The position numbers were made by a program, and so were the translations under genes. This document shows, in pieces, positions 1-8,456 of a DNA stretch of 61,910 nucleotides (its first letter is position 1; every line of letters starts with the position of its first letter). The stretch comes from JANMDU01 sp031376455 (GTDB taxonomy: Bacteria > Pseudomonadota > Gammaproteobacteria > Burkholderiales > Burkholderiaceae_C). The notes beneath the pieces are model-generated. The model searched no databases. It was not told the origin of the DNA and saw only the letters and a list, made by a program, of their open reading frames with translations. The stretch lies in NCBI GenBank assembly GCA_031376455.1, contig JANMDU010000042.1, positions 1 through 61,910 of the forward strand, written 5' to 3'.

Positions 1-297
1 CTCAACGACTTGCAGCTCATTGTCTTTCGCAAAATTCATCACGAAATCCCAAGCCATGACATGGTCTTCACGCAAATCCGTGTGAACGACGACGCATTTC
101 ACATCGCCCCATTCGGTTTGCATGCTGGTGGGCAAACACCACTCTGAATAGCTCAAATGTGAGCCCGGCACTGCGCCGCCGGGGCGATAAGGGCTCATCA
201 CACCCGCCAGCCGCTCAGCCCAATCGCTGGGGCGAAAGGGCTTGCCATCCTTGGTCACGCCTTGGATGAAAAATTGCTTAGAAGGGGGTGTGACCAT
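1..297 (-). CDS. DUF3579 domain protein (partial, 3' end cut off)
   Basis: The first 99 codons of a leftward gene are present and the rest lies beyond the window edge. The product starts MVTPPSKQFFIQGVTKDG and carries the family-typical RPSDWAERLAG stretch, followed by a Tyr-Arg-Pro-Gly segment and a WGDVKCVVV strand. This matches DUF3579, a small family of unknown function that is common in Burkholderiales and usually sits beside the arginine genes, as here. It is divergent from argD, so the 298-554 interval should hold promoters for both. The frame stays open to base 1. No function can be assigned. Confidence 0.85.
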   Translation of the reverse strand, partial: MVTPPSKQFFIQGVTKDGKPFRPSDWAERLAGVMSPYRPGGAVPGSHLSYSEWCLPTSMQTEWGDVKCVVVHTDLREDHVMAWDFVMNFAKDNELQVVE

Positions 298-554
298 GTG
301 AGGAAATGTACAGTTGCATGACATTTCAACACACCCAAATGACGCATGCTGCAATGCAACAATAATTTTATCTTAATCTTATAGAAGACTTGGCGCGGCA
401 AGACTCAAGCGCTGAGATACAAGCGCAGATGTACAAGCTCTTAGGGCGCATGGCTGCAATGCGAATTGAACGACAAAGTCGCTCCCGCAAGCCTCTAAAA
501 TCAAAGAAATGCGGCTTCATTCAAGTCGCTTTGCCTTTTTTGGAGATGCCCCTG

Positions 555-1748
555 ATGATCACGACCGCTCTGCCTTCCCAGCCCCATGTGATGAACACCT
601 ATGGTCGCGTGCCGATTGAGCTTGTCGCTGGCCAAGGCTCGCGCGTGTGGGATATTCATGGCAAGAGCTATTTGGATGCGCTGGGCGGCATTGCCGTGAA
701 CACACTGGGGCACAACCACCCAAAGCTTGTGCCCGCGCTGCAAGATCAGCTTACTAAGCTCATCCACACGAGCAATTATTATTTCTGCCCCAATGCTGAA
801 AAGCTCGCGGCGATGCTAGTCGAGCGCAGCGGGCTCACCAATGTGTTTTTCTGCTCGACAGGCTTAGAGGCCAATGAAGCGGCCATCAAGCTGGCGCGCA
901 AATTCGGCGTGAGCAAGGGCATCGCAGCGCCGGAGATCGTGGTGTACGAAAAAGCCTTTCATGGCCGCAGCTTGGCCACCATGAGCGCCACCGGCAACCC
1001 GAAAGTGCGAGATGGCTTTGGCCCGCTGCTGGAAGGCTTTATTCGCGTCGCGGTCAATGATATTGAATCACTTAAAAAAGCCACTGAGGGCAACAAGAAT
1101 GTGTGTGCGGTGTTCTTTGAAGCGATTCAAGGCGAAGGCGGCGTGAATCCGTTTCACATGGATTATTTGAAGGATGTGCGCCAGCTCTGCGACGAGCGCG
1201 ATTGGTTGCTGATGATTGACGAAGTCCAATGCGGCATGGGGCGCACCGGCAAATGGTTTGCGCATCAGTGGGCGGGGATCAAGCCCGATGTGATGCCGCT
1301 GGCCAAGGGCTTGGGCTCGGGCGTGCCGATTGGTGCAGTGGTGGCGGGGCCGAAAGCGGCAAATATTTTTGTGCCTGGTAATCACGGCACGACATTCGGC
1401 GGCAATCCGCTGGCCATGCGCGCGGGCGTGGAGACGATTCGCATCATGGAAGAAGATGGGATTCTTGCGAATGCTGAGAAGGTGGGCAAGCATTTGCAAG
1501 GGGGTCTTGAACACGCTTTGAAAGGTGTGGCAGGCGTAAAAGAAATTCGCGGCATCGGTTTGATGATCGGCGTGGAACTGGATAAGCCTTGTGGCGCGCT
1601 GGTGGGGCAATGTGCGGAGAAGGGTTTGCTGATCAGCGTGACGGCAGACAGCGTGATCCGCTTAGTGCCACCACTGATTTTGACGGAGGCTGAGGCCGAT
1701 GAAATTGTTTCTATTCTTGTGCCGCTGATTCGGGACATATTAAGTTGA
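555..1748 (+). CDS. argD: Acetylornithine aminotransferase
   Basis: This PLP enzyme of the arginine pathway transfers an amino group from glutamate to N-acetylglutamate semialdehyde, and in many bacteria it also serves the lysine pathway. The protein has the class III aminotransferase layout: an ALGGIAVNTLGH N-terminal strand, FHGRSLATMSATG, the DEVQCGMGRTG segment with the PLP-ring aspartate, and LAKGLGSGVPIGA with the Schiff-base lysine. The frame is open from 390, but the first 55 codons do not resemble ArgD. The ATG at 555 lies 9 bases after TGGAG (541-545) and gives 397 residues, the normal length. argF follows after a long hairpin repeat, so coupling of the two is uncertain. Confidence 0.95.
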   Translation: MITTALPSQPHVMNTYGRVPIELVAGQGSRVWDIHGKSYLDALGGIAVNTLGHNHPKLVPALQDQLTKLIHTSNYYFCPNAEKLAAMLVERSGLTNVFFCSTGLEANEAAIKLARKFGVSKGIAAPEIVVYEKAFHGRSLATMSATGNPKVRDGFGPLLEGFIRVAVNDIESLKKATEGNKNVCAVFFEAIQGEGGVNPFHMDYLKDVRQLCDERDWLLMIDEVQCGMGRTGKWFAHQWAGIKPDVMPLAKGLGSGVPIGAVVAGPKAANIFVPGNHGTTFGGNPLAMRAGVETIRIMEEDGILANAEKVGKHLQGGLEHALKGVAGVKEIRGIGLMIGVELDKPCGALVGQCAEKGLLISVTADSVIRLVPPLILTEAEADEIVSILVPLIRDILS

Positions 1749-1776
1749 AAGAGTGAAATGACAGCGAGTAAAGCGG

Positions 1777-1871
1777 AACACGGAAGACACGGAAACTTCA
1801 CGGAAAGCACAGAAAATTCAAGCGATCTTTCTTCTCCGTGTTTTTCGTGAAATTTCCGTGTCTTCCGTGTT
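1777..1871. repeat. CACGGAA hairpin repeat, copy 1 (between argD and argF)
   Basis: The arms at 1777-1812 and 1836-1871 are inverted near-copies of about 36 bp, made of repeated (A)CACGGAA units, with roughly five mismatches and a loop of about 23 bases. As RNA this would form a long stable hairpin, followed by an A-rich then T-rich stretch (TATTTTTTTTA near 1891-1900). It may reduce or stop read-through from argD into argF. A second copy lies at 48220-48326. Confidence 0.8.
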
Positions 1872-1969
1872 AAAAAACTTTGCAGTCCTCTATTTTTTTT
1901 ATTGGGATATCGCGTTTGTGTATTTTGCATCAGACTGCTTGATCTTCTGTCCCTAGGCGGCAAAACCAT

Positions 1970-2914
1970 ATGAAACACTACCTCCAATTCAACGATCTCA
2001 CCGCAGACGAGTACGCCCACATCTTCGCCAGAGCCACTGAAATCAAGCGCAAGTTCAAAGCCTATGAGAAATACCATCCGCTGGCCGACCGCACACTCGC
2101 GATGATTTTTGAGAAAGCTTCCACACGCACGCGCGTGAGCTTTGAGGCGGGGATGTATCAGCTGGGCGGCAGCGTGGTGCATTTGACGACTGAGGGCAGC
2201 CAGCTTGGAAGAGCTGAGCCGATTGAAGACAGTGCCAAGGTGATCAGCCGCATGGTCGATTTGGTGATGATTCGTACCTATGAGCAAACGAAGATTGAAG
2301 CCTTTGCTACAAATAGCCGCGTGCCCGTGATCAATGGGCTAACCAATGAATTTCATCCTTGTCAAATCTTGGCGGATGTTTTCACTTTTATTGAGCAGCG
2401 CGGCAGCATTGCAGGCAAAACGGTGGCTTGGATTGGCGATGGCAACAACATGGCCAATACCTGGCTACAAGCAGCCAGCCTGCTCGGCTTCAAGGTCAAT
2501 GTCAGCACGCCCGCTGGCTATGAGATTGATCAGAAATTATTGGAGAAATCCGGTATTAAATCAGCCGATCAGCGGCAAGGAAAAAGCGCAGAGTGCTACG
2601 CTTTTTATAGCGATCCACTCAAAGCCTGCGAAGGTGCAGATTTGGTGACCACCGATGTGTGGACGAGCATGGGTTTTGAAGCAGAGAATGAAAAACGCAA
2701 AGCAGCTTTTGCCAATTGGTGCGTTGATGCACGATTGATGAAAGCCGCCAAACCCGAAGCCCTCTTCATGCATTGCCTGCCTGCGCATCGCGGCGAAGAA
2801 GTGAGCGCCGAGGTGATTGACGGCCCGCAATCCGTGGTGTGGGATGAAGCCGAGAATCGCATGCATGTACAAAAGGCGTTGATGGAATATTTATTGCTCG
2901 GCAAGGTGAGTTGA
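1970..2914 (+). CDS. argF: Ornithine carbamoyltransferase
   Basis: The enzyme makes citrulline from ornithine and carbamoyl phosphate, the sixth step of arginine synthesis, in the cytoplasm as a trimer. The 314-residue product has all the family signatures: the carbamoyl-phosphate loop STRTR at about residues 51-55, FHPCQ with the catalytic histidine near 129, a WIGDGNNMANTW ornithine-side motif, and MHCLPAHRG with the catalytic cysteine near 269. Length is normal and the ATG at 1970 fits the family N-terminus. A cysteine-cluster gene of the YkgJ type follows 19 bases downstream on the same strand. Confidence 0.97.
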   Translation: MKHYLQFNDLTADEYAHIFARATEIKRKFKAYEKYHPLADRTLAMIFEKASTRTRVSFEAGMYQLGGSVVHLTTEGSQLGRAEPIEDSAKVISRMVDLVMIRTYEQTKIEAFATNSRVPVINGLTNEFHPCQILADVFTFIEQRGSIAGKTVAWIGDGNNMANTWLQAASLLGFKVNVSTPAGYEIDQKLLEKSGIKSADQRQGKSAECYAFYSDPLKACEGADLVTTDVWTSMGFEAENEKRKAAFANWCVDARLMKAAKPEALFMHCLPAHRGEEVSAEVIDGPQSVVWDEAENRMHVQKALMEYLLLGKVS

Positions 2915-2933
2915 TTTTTTTGTTGCGTAAGAC

Positions 2934-3254
2934 GTGGGCCATTCAGTGCATCCGTGTCTGAGCTGCGGCGCATGTTGCGCAAGCTACCGCGTTGATTTCA
3001 GCGTGCATGAATCGCAAAGCAAAGGCGGCTCAGTGCCAGAGGGTTTGAGCGTCGAAGTGACCAGCAATACTTGCCGGATGCGCGGCACGGATCATTTGCC
3101 ACCGCGCTGCGCAGCGCTCATGGGGCACATCGGCGTCAAGGCCAGTTGCGGTATTTACGAATGGCGGCCATCGCCATGCCATGAACTGGAGATGGGCTCG
3201 GATGCATGTGAGAGCGCCAGAGCTCGGCATGGCTTGCCCAGCCTAGACACCTAG
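2934..3254 (+). CDS. YkgJ-family cysteine cluster protein
   Basis: A 106-residue protein with a GTG start. It opens with HPCLSCGACC and has further cysteines in TCRMRG, PPRCAAL, SCGIYEWRPSPCHE, the arrangement of the YkgJ/zinc- or iron-chelating cysteine-cluster family (PF03692). Members are thought to bind Fe or Zn, and their substrate is not known. It lies 19 bases after argF, where Burkholderiales often place it, so it is probably the last gene of the argF transcript. The metal ligand pattern is seen directly; the metal itself is inferred. Confidence 0.85.
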   Translation: MGHSVHPCLSCGACCASYRVDFSVHESQSKGGSVPEGLSVEVTSNTCRMRGTDHLPPRCAALMGHIGVKASCGIYEWRPSPCHELEMGSDACESARARHGLPSLDT

Positions 3255-3259
3255 ACCAT

Positions 3260-4453
3260 CTAGATCACTGAATGGCCGTAGAGCCAAGGCATGCCGACCA
3301 CTGAGGTGCCACTCAGCGACAACACGGCATCGCGTGCGATGGCTAGCCCTCCTGAGAGATGAAAGATCTGACCATTGCGCTGCGCAGTGCGCACCACGCG
3401 AGCGCAGCGAGCCGCACGCACGCTCGCATAGGCTTGCAGCGCGTGCGGCGCATCACCATTCGCCGATAGACACTGCGCAAGCACCCAAGCATCTTCCAAC
3501 GCCATAGCCGCACCCTGCGCGAGATAGGGCAGCATCGGATGCGCCGCATCGCCTAGTAGAGCAACTCGGCCTTGCGCCATTTGAGCGGCATCGATGGATT
3601 TGCGATCAAACAAATTCCAGCGTTTCCAGCCACTAGAGTGCGAGTCAATAGTTTGCGCTCCACCAGCGTCGAGCAAAGCTCGCAACTGCGGCTCAGTGCG
3701 CTTGAACAAGCGCATCACATCTTCGTGCGACGCTTTCAAGCTCCAACCGCTCGCATCAGAATCAGACATCTCAGCGAGCACCACCAGATTCCACAAACTC
3801 CCGGCTCTGACTGGATAGCTCACCACATGCACATCCCGCGCCCACCAAGTGCGCACATGCGGTGTGCGCAGCGCATAAGGCATCGCATCGAGGGGAATCA
3901 ATGCGCGAAACGCGGCGTGGCCAGTTGAGCGCGGCGCGCCATCATTGCGCATCTGAGAGCGCACTTGGCTCCACAGACCATCTGCGCCTATCAATGCATC
4001 ATGTTTTTGATCGAAATCGGTATCTAGCCGGCGTACAACCTGCGCAGAGTGCTCATATTTTAATAGCGATTGATTAAGCTGCAGCTTCACACCCGCAGCC
4101 TGCGCAGCGGCTAACAGAACAGCATGCAAATCAGCGCGATGCAAACTGACATACGGTGCGCCATACTTTTGCTGCACAGCTTCGCCCAGCAACATGCGCG
4201 AGATCTGCTTGCCGCTGGCCGCATCTGCGATCACAATGGATTCCGGCAAGCAAGCCACACGCATCACTTGCGTCTGCAGCCCCAGCGCGGCAATCACTTT
4301 CATCGCATTGGGCCCGAGCTGAATGCCCGCGCCGACTTCGCCAAATTCTTTGGCAGCTTCGAGCACCGTCACATTTATGCCGCGCTGCGCGCAAGCCAAT
4401 GCTGCAGCCAGCCCGCCAATTCCGCCGCCTGCGATCAAGATGCGATGTGTCAA
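3260..4453 (-). CDS. FAD-dependent monooxygenase (salicylate/3-hydroxybenzoate hydroxylase-like)
   Basis: A 397-residue class A flavin monooxygenase. It shows the N-terminal dinucleotide motif ILIAGGGIGGLAAALAC, the DG motif as GADGLWSQVR, and the GD motif as LLGDAAHPMLPYLAQGA, which together bind FAD and NAD(P)H. The closest families are single-component aromatic hydroxylases such as salicylate 1-hydroxylase and 3-hydroxybenzoate 6-hydroxylase; the substrate cannot be read from sequence. The DNA at 4004-4068, inside the gene, matches the dispersed ~65-bp repeat and is translated without breaking the frame, just before the DG motif. The gene converges on the YkgJ gene with a 5-base gap and has no partner ring-cleavage gene beside it. 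Confidence 0.88.
   Translation of the reverse strand: MTHRILIAGGGIGGLAAALACAQRGINVTVLEAAKEFGEVGAGIQLGPNAMKVIAALGLQTQVMRVACLPESIVIADAASGKQISRMLLGEAVQQKYGAPYVSLHRADLHAVLLAAAQAAGVKLQLNQSLLKYEHSAQVVRRLDTDFDQKHDALIGADGLWSQVRSQMRNDGAPRSTGHAAFRALIPLDAMPYALRTPHVRTWWARDVHVVSYPVRAGSLWNLVVLAEMSDSDASGWSLKASHEDVMRLFKRTEPQLRALLDAGGAQTIDSHSSGWKRWNLFDRKSIDAAQMAQGRVALLGDAAHPMLPYLAQGAAMALEDAWVLAQCLSANGDAPHALQAYASVRAARCARVVRTAQRNGQIFHLSGGLAIARDAVLSLSGTSVVGMPWLYGHSVI
4004..4068 (+). repeat. Dispersed palindromic repeat, orientation A (in FAD monooxygenase)
   Basis: The copy matches the family consensus: an AATCGG...TAGCCGGCGTA core, then CTGCGCAGAGTGCT, then a TATTTTAATAGC end. It lies inside the monooxygenase gene on the opposite strand and is read as a spacer segment that contains EHSAQVVRRLD. 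The reading frame differs from the one used in most genic copies. Confidence 0.7.
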
Positions 4454-4492
4454 AGCTGAATTCCGCGTTGCATATTATTCCCGCGTCGATCT

Positions 4493-4927
4493 TTAATCCC
4501 GCGTTGCTCGGCGCTGCACGCGGTCAATGTAGCCCTGCCCATCTGGCGGTCGCCCCGCGCGCTGGCTTTCCCAGATCATGATGCCGAGCTCCTCCATCAC
4601 CTCGTGATGCGCTTCATGCAAATCGCCGCGCCGCGCTGTCAGCAGCTCCACTGCTTGGCGAATTCCGCGTGGCTGATCAACGCTGCTTTGCTCGCTGATA
4701 CTCAAGTGCATTGATAGGTGCAGGAAGGGATTCGTTTTTGCATCGCTTATGTCGTACATCGTGAGCAAAGCCGCATCCATATCCGCAAAATCTGCATGGT
4801 ATTCTGGATGCTCATCCATCCACAGCGCAGCGAGTGTTTCAACGCCCTCCATCGGTAGATTTTTTTGATGCTTCGCATACACCGTACAGATAAAACGGCG
4901 TACATCTTCTTGGCTCGGTGTAAACAT
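4493..4927 (-). CDS. DUF1841 family protein
   Basis: A protein of about 144 residues of unknown function. It has the family hallmarks: an MFTPSQEDVRRF start, EHPEYH, the strongly conserved NPFLHLSMHL block, SVDQPRGIRQA, and a C-terminal EELGIMIWESQRAGRPPDG segment (PF08897). Start is taken as the ATG at 4927; a GTG two codons upstream (4933) is also possible. It is divergent from the TauE/SafE gene with only about 20 bases between starts, so the two promoters must overlap or lie in the coding regions. The conserved histidines suggest metal binding, but this is inference. Confidence 0.87.
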   Translation of the reverse strand: MFTPSQEDVRRFICTVYAKHQKNLPMEGVETLAALWMDEHPEYHADFADMDAALLTMYDISDAKTNPFLHLSMHLSISEQSSVDQPRGIRQAVELLTARRGDLHEAHHEVMEELGIMIWESQRAGRPPDGQGYIDRVQRRATRD

Positions 4928-4947
4928 AGCCACAATTGTCTCACTCT

Positions 4948-5706
4948 ATGAATTTCCCGCTGATTGCCGATCCTTGGTTTTACGCTGCCGCCATTCCTGC
5001 TGTGCTGCTGATGGGCATCTCCAAATCTGGCTTTGGTGCGGGTTTTGGTTCTCTGGCCGTGCCTCTGATGGCTCTGGTGATCACCGTGCCGCAGGCGGCG
5101 GCGGTGATGATGCCGCTGCTGTTCGTGATGGATATTCAAGGTATCGCGGCCTTCAGAAAAGACTTTGACAAACGATTGTTGAGATTTTTAATACCTTGCG
5201 GCCTGGTTGGCACACTGATCGGCACGCTACTTTTTAAACTCATCTCTGTCCAGCTGGTCGCCGGCATCGTGGGCATCATCACGCTGGCCTTTCTCGCGCA
5301 GCGCCTGCTCTTTCCGCCCAGCAAAGATGCCCCGCCCCCGCCGCGCTGGTTGGGCGCGATGCTCACTGCTGTCTCCGGCTTTACCAGCTTTGTGGCGCAT
5401 GCTGGCGGCCCGCCGTTTAACGCTTACATGATTGCGCAGCGGCTTCAGCCCATCGTGTTTACCGCCACGGCCGCTTATTTTTTCTTCTTCATCAATTTGA
5501 GCAAATGGATACCGTACGCTTGGTTGGGCTTGCTCGATCTACGCAACTTCGCCACATCGCTTGTGCTGCTGCCCTTTGCGCCGCTTGGCGTGTGGATTGG
5601 CGTGAGAATCGCCCGCAAAATTCAACCCGCGCTGTTTTATCGCATCGTCTATACAGGCATGTTTCTGACGGGCTGCAAATTAGTTTGGGATGGGTTTTTA
5701 AAATGA
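4948..5706 (+). CDS. Sulfite exporter TauE/SafE family membrane protein
   Basis: A 252-residue hydrophobic protein with about eight predicted membrane segments and the family's two-fold repeat: a GISKSGFGAGFGSLAVPLM motif near the N-terminus and GFTSFVAHAGGPPFNAYM in the second half. Members export sulfite, sulfoacetate or other organic anions across the inner membrane; the substrate here is unknown. The ATG at 4948 is preferred over an in-frame TTG at 4936. It is divergent from DUF1841 and convergent with the DUF493 gene. Confidence 0.9.
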   Translation: MNFPLIADPWFYAAAIPAVLLMGISKSGFGAGFGSLAVPLMALVITVPQAAAVMMPLLFVMDIQGIAAFRKDFDKRLLRFLIPCGLVGTLIGTLLFKLISVQLVAGIVGIITLAFLAQRLLFPPSKDAPPPPRWLGAMLTAVSGFTSFVAHAGGPPFNAYMIAQRLQPIVFTATAAYFFFFINLSKWIPYAWLGLLDLRNFATSLVLLPFAPLGVWIGVRIARKIQPALFYRIVYTGMFLTGCKLVWDGFLK

Positions 5707-5715
5707 GTGCGTTGA

Positions 5716-6039
5716 TTACATCACCCATTTAACCATCGGGTGCGTCGATAGCGTTCTGTATAACTCGTCCAGCTGTTCGCGGCTCGTGGCAGTGATCGTG
5801 ATCGTGAGGCCCAAGTAGTTACCGCCTGAGCTGTCCTTTTTAGCAATCGTTGCCGCATCAAACGTCGGATCAAACTGTTTGGCGATATGCGCAATCGCTG
5901 CTTCAAAGCCATCGATTTTCGTGCCCAAGACCTTGATGGGAAACAAGCTCGGATATTTAATGAGCGACTGCTCGGGCGGAATGTCTGAGGAAATATCGGA
6001 AGATTTAGCGGAAGGATGGGGCGATACAGGCGTGGTCAT
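5716..6039 (-). CDS. DUF493 (YbeD-like) family protein
   Basis: A 107-residue protein with a disordered N-terminus rich in Ser and Pro, then the DUF493 fold: an LIKYPSLFPIKVLG strand, a helix, GGNYLGLTITITATSREQLD and a C-terminal HPMVKWVM. YbeD proteins have an ACT-like fold and may have a regulatory role next to lipoate genes in many proteobacteria. Here its partner is the aminotransferase gene upstream, whose stop codon overlaps this start by 4 bases, so the two are translationally coupled. No lipB or lipA is in the window. Confidence 0.87.
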   Translation of the reverse strand: MTTPVSPHPSAKSSDISSDIPPEQSLIKYPSLFPIKVLGTKIDGFEAAIAHIAKQFDPTFDAATIAKKDSSGGNYLGLTITITATSREQLDELYRTLSTHPMVKWVM

Positions 6040-6965
6040 GCCCCTATTTTCGCAGCTTGGTAGCCGGCGTAAAGCTTTTGATAAATCGGGCCCGGCGCGC
6101 CTTGATGCTGTCCATGGCCTACTGGCTTGCCATCCAGCTGCGTGATGGGCAACACCTCTTTCGTTGCCGATGAGAGCATCAGCTCATCCGCTGCAAACAC
6201 TTCATCTCGCGATACGCGGCGCAGCTGGTAAGGGATGCCTTGCTTTGCGCAAATTTCTTCAATCAAGCCATAGCGGATGCCTTCAAGCACCAGATTGTCT
6301 TTCGGTGTGCCAATCACGACGCCATCCCTCACGACCCACACATTACTAGCTGCAGCTTCCGACATAAAGCCATCTCGAAACATCACTGTCTCTACCGCAC
6401 CCGCGTCAAAGCTAATTTGCCGCGACAAAACCGCGCCCAGCAAACTCGTGGCCTTGATATGCGCCTTTTCCCAGCGAAATTCATCAGCGCTCACGCAAGC
6501 GACACCGCGCTCTCGCTGCGCAGCCGATGGCATATTCAGCGGGCTGCGCATCATAAATACAGTGGGCGCAATGTCTGGTGGCATCACATGATCGCGCAGA
6601 GCTACGCCGCGCGAGATTTGCAGATAAATCAGCCAGTCATTTGAAGGAATATCGAGGTTAGCCGGCGTATTGATTGCGTAAGTTGCTACTAATTTAGGAG
6701 CTATCAAACTCTCCACCATTTCCAACCATTGCGCCTGCGTATGCGGATTCGGAATGCGCAATTCGGCCAATGAGCGCTCCAGTCGCGCCATATGCTGCGC
6801 AAGGCGAAACGGCTTGCCGCCGTAGACCACAAACACTTCATACACACCATCGCCAAAAATAAACCCGCGATCCATCACACTGATCTTGGCCTGATCAATC
6901 GTGGTGTATTCGCTGTGGCCGTTTTGACTTAAGTAGCAAGGAAAAGATGGGAGAGAAGTATTCAT
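6036..6965 (-). CDS. Class IV aminotransferase, D-amino-acid transaminase-like
   Basis: A 309-residue fold-type IV PLP enzyme. It has the VMDRGFIFGDGVYEVF N-terminal block, the lysine segment EKAHIKATSLLGAVLS, a SEAAASNVWVV strand and a LEGIRYG loop. The pattern fits D-alanine transaminases, which interconvert D-alanine and D-glutamate with 2-oxo acids, better than branched-chain enzymes. An insertion of about 20 residues that includes KLVATYAINTPANLD, not normal for the family, is encoded by a copy of the dispersed repeat (6650-6705). It overlaps DUF493 by 4 bases and follows the deacylase gene after 12 bases, suggesting one operon for D-amino acid use. Confidence 0.85.
   Translation of the reverse strand: MNTSLPSFPCYLSQNGHSEYTTIDQAKISVMDRGFIFGDGVYEVFVVYGGKPFRLAQHMARLERSLAELRIPNPHTQAQWLEMVESLIAPKLVATYAINTPANLDIPSNDWLIYLQISRGVALRDHVMPPDIAPTVFMMRSPLNMPSAAQRERGVACVSADEFRWEKAHIKATSLLGAVLSRQISFDAGAVETVMFRDGFMSEAAASNVWVVRDGVVIGTPKDNLVLEGIRYGLIEEICAKQGIPYQLRRVSRDEVFAADELMLSSATKEVLPITQLDGKPVGHGQHQGAPGPIYQKLYAGYQAAKIGA
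6650..6705 (+). repeat. Dispersed palindromic repeat, orientation A (in class IV aminotransferase)
   Basis: TTAGCCGGCGTATTGATTGCGTAAG is followed by TTGCTACTAATTTAGGAGC. The copy lies inside the aminotransferase gene and is translated on the opposite strand as VATYAINTPANLD. A 21-base stretch of the core is identical to the copy in murJ near 50371. Confidence 0.8.
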
Positions 6966-6977
6966 CGTTTAATTACA

Positions 6978-8456
6978 TCATGGTTTGAAAGAAGGGCGGC
7001 GCAGCACGCGCCCGGCGTGACCATCTACGGTTTGTCCGTTCACAGCTGCTAGGCATCCGTTGATATAAACGCGCTCAATACCAATGCTGGGCAGGGTCGG
7101 TGCAGCGTAGGTTGCGCGGTCGCTCACAATGGCGGGATCGAGCAACACGAGATCGGCGGCCATGCCGGGCGTGATCTGGCCACGCGGGCGTTGCCCGTTT
7201 TTTCCTGAACGATCCAAACCGAAGCGACGTGCGCTTTGCGCGGTCATTTTGTGAATTGCAGTTTCAAGCGAAAAGAGTTTTTGCTCACGGCTGTAGTGCC
7301 CGAGCACGCGCGGAAAGCTGCCCCACAAGCGCGGATGCGGGCTTTCGTCATGCGCGAGGCCGTCGGACCCGACCACGGTGAGCGGGTGCGCGAGGATGCG
7401 GCGCACGTCGCCCTCATCCATCGCGAAATACACCGCGCCGGCGGGCATCAATGCTTTCGCAAGATCTACGGGATTCATGTTGCGCTCAGCGGCCATCTCC
7501 ATCAGCGAACGCCCAGCAGAGAGCGGCTGTGGCCGCGACCAAGTGATGCGCACATCGCGTGAAGTGGCCACGCGTTCGGGCAGCAGCATCGTGCTCGATG
7601 CGTCATACGGGTAGCAATCCATGCACACGCTCATGCTTCGCGCGGCTTCTTCCACCAGAGAAAGCGTTTGCACGGAGCGGCCATGATTCGCGTGGCCAAT
7701 CAGCTTGTGATGCGAAAGCACGAGCGGGCAACCCACAGCCTTGCCGACAGCAAACGCTTCGCGCATGGCATCGTCAATTGCATTGGCCTCATCTCGCAAA
7801 TGCATCGTGATGGGCGCGCCAACCGCCCCCAGCGGCATGGCCACAGCGATCATTTCTTGCGTGGTCGCGGCGCGTGCAGGTGGGTAATACACGCCAGTTG
7901 ACAAGCCGAAAGCTCCCGCATCGAGAGCCGCCTGCACATCTCGCGCCATTGACTCGCATTGCTGTTGAGTCGCTTCAACCGATGTATCCGCCACGTGTTT
8001 GATACGCAGAGTGGTATGACCGATCAACGCAGCAGCATTGCAAACAGGCTGAAATGCTTGCAGTTCATCCAAGTAATCTGCAAACGAAGCAAAGCGAAAC
8101 GCATCAGAGCCCAAAATATCTAGCGGCGCAGGCACGTCCTTAGCATTCAACGGCGCAAGACTCACGCCGCAATTACCCGTGATCACCGTCGTCACACCCT
8201 GAGATAGCTTGGGGTGGAAATCGCCAATTCGCACGTTTTGCAGCAGTAACGCGTCATCATGCGTGTGAACATCGATAAAACCGGGAGACAACACCAAGCC
8301 ATCGCATTCAACATACTGCCTCGCACTGGCTAAGTTTGCTTGCCCTGGATTGAGGATCGATGTGATGCCATCCCCATCGATCAATACATCGGCCATACGC
8401 GAAGCAGAGCCTGTGCCATCAATCAGGCGGGCATTTCGAAATAACAAGTCATGCAT
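6978..8456 (-). CDS. N-acyl-D-amino-acid deacylase (D-aminoacylase family)
   Basis: A 492-residue amidohydrolase that should hydrolyse N-acyl-D-amino acids to D-amino acids. Visible features are the HxH metal motif FIDVHTHDD, the family cysteine ligand in TVITGNCGVSLAP, SHHKLIG, and GSDGLAHDESPHPR with the catalytic aspartate region. The ATG at 8456 overlaps the upstream stop in a TAATG arrangement, so translation is coupled to the binding-protein gene; a longer frame to 8498 is less likely. With the class IV aminotransferase 12 bases downstream it could form a path from N-acyl-D-amino acid to 2-oxo acid. The family also contains dihydroorotase-like members, so the exact substrate is inferred. 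Confidence 0.87.
   Translation of the reverse strand: MHDLLFRNARLIDGTGSASRMADVLIDGDGITSILNPGQANLASARQYVECDGLVLSPGFIDVHTHDDALLLQNVRIGDFHPKLSQGVTTVITGNCGVSLAPLNAKDVPAPLDILGSDAFRFASFADYLDELQAFQPVCNAAALIGHTTLRIKHVADTSVEATQQQCESMARDVQAALDAGAFGLSTGVYYPPARAATTQEMIAVAMPLGAVGAPITMHLRDEANAIDDAMREAFAVGKAVGCPLVLSHHKLIGHANHGRSVQTLSLVEEAARSMSVCMDCYPYDASSTMLLPERVATSRDVRITWSRPQPLSAGRSLMEMAAERNMNPVDLAKALMPAGAVYFAMDEGDVRRILAHPLTVVGSDGLAHDESPHPRLWGSFPRVLGHYSREQKLFSLETAIHKMTAQSARRFGLDRSGKNGQRPRGQITPGMAADLVLLDPAIVSDRATYAAPTLPSIGIERVYINGCLAAVNGQTVDGHAGRVLRRPSFKP

Noticed and set aside
390..554. N-terminal extension of argD
   Set aside because: The 55 codons have no similarity to ArgD and a ribosome site fits the ATG at 555. 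A separate small gene here cannot be supported.
6055..6085. TAGCCGGCGTAAAGC at the end of the aminotransferase gene
   Set aside because: Only the core is shared; the GCGC and GCTAT parts are missing and the peptide YAGYQAAK fits the family.
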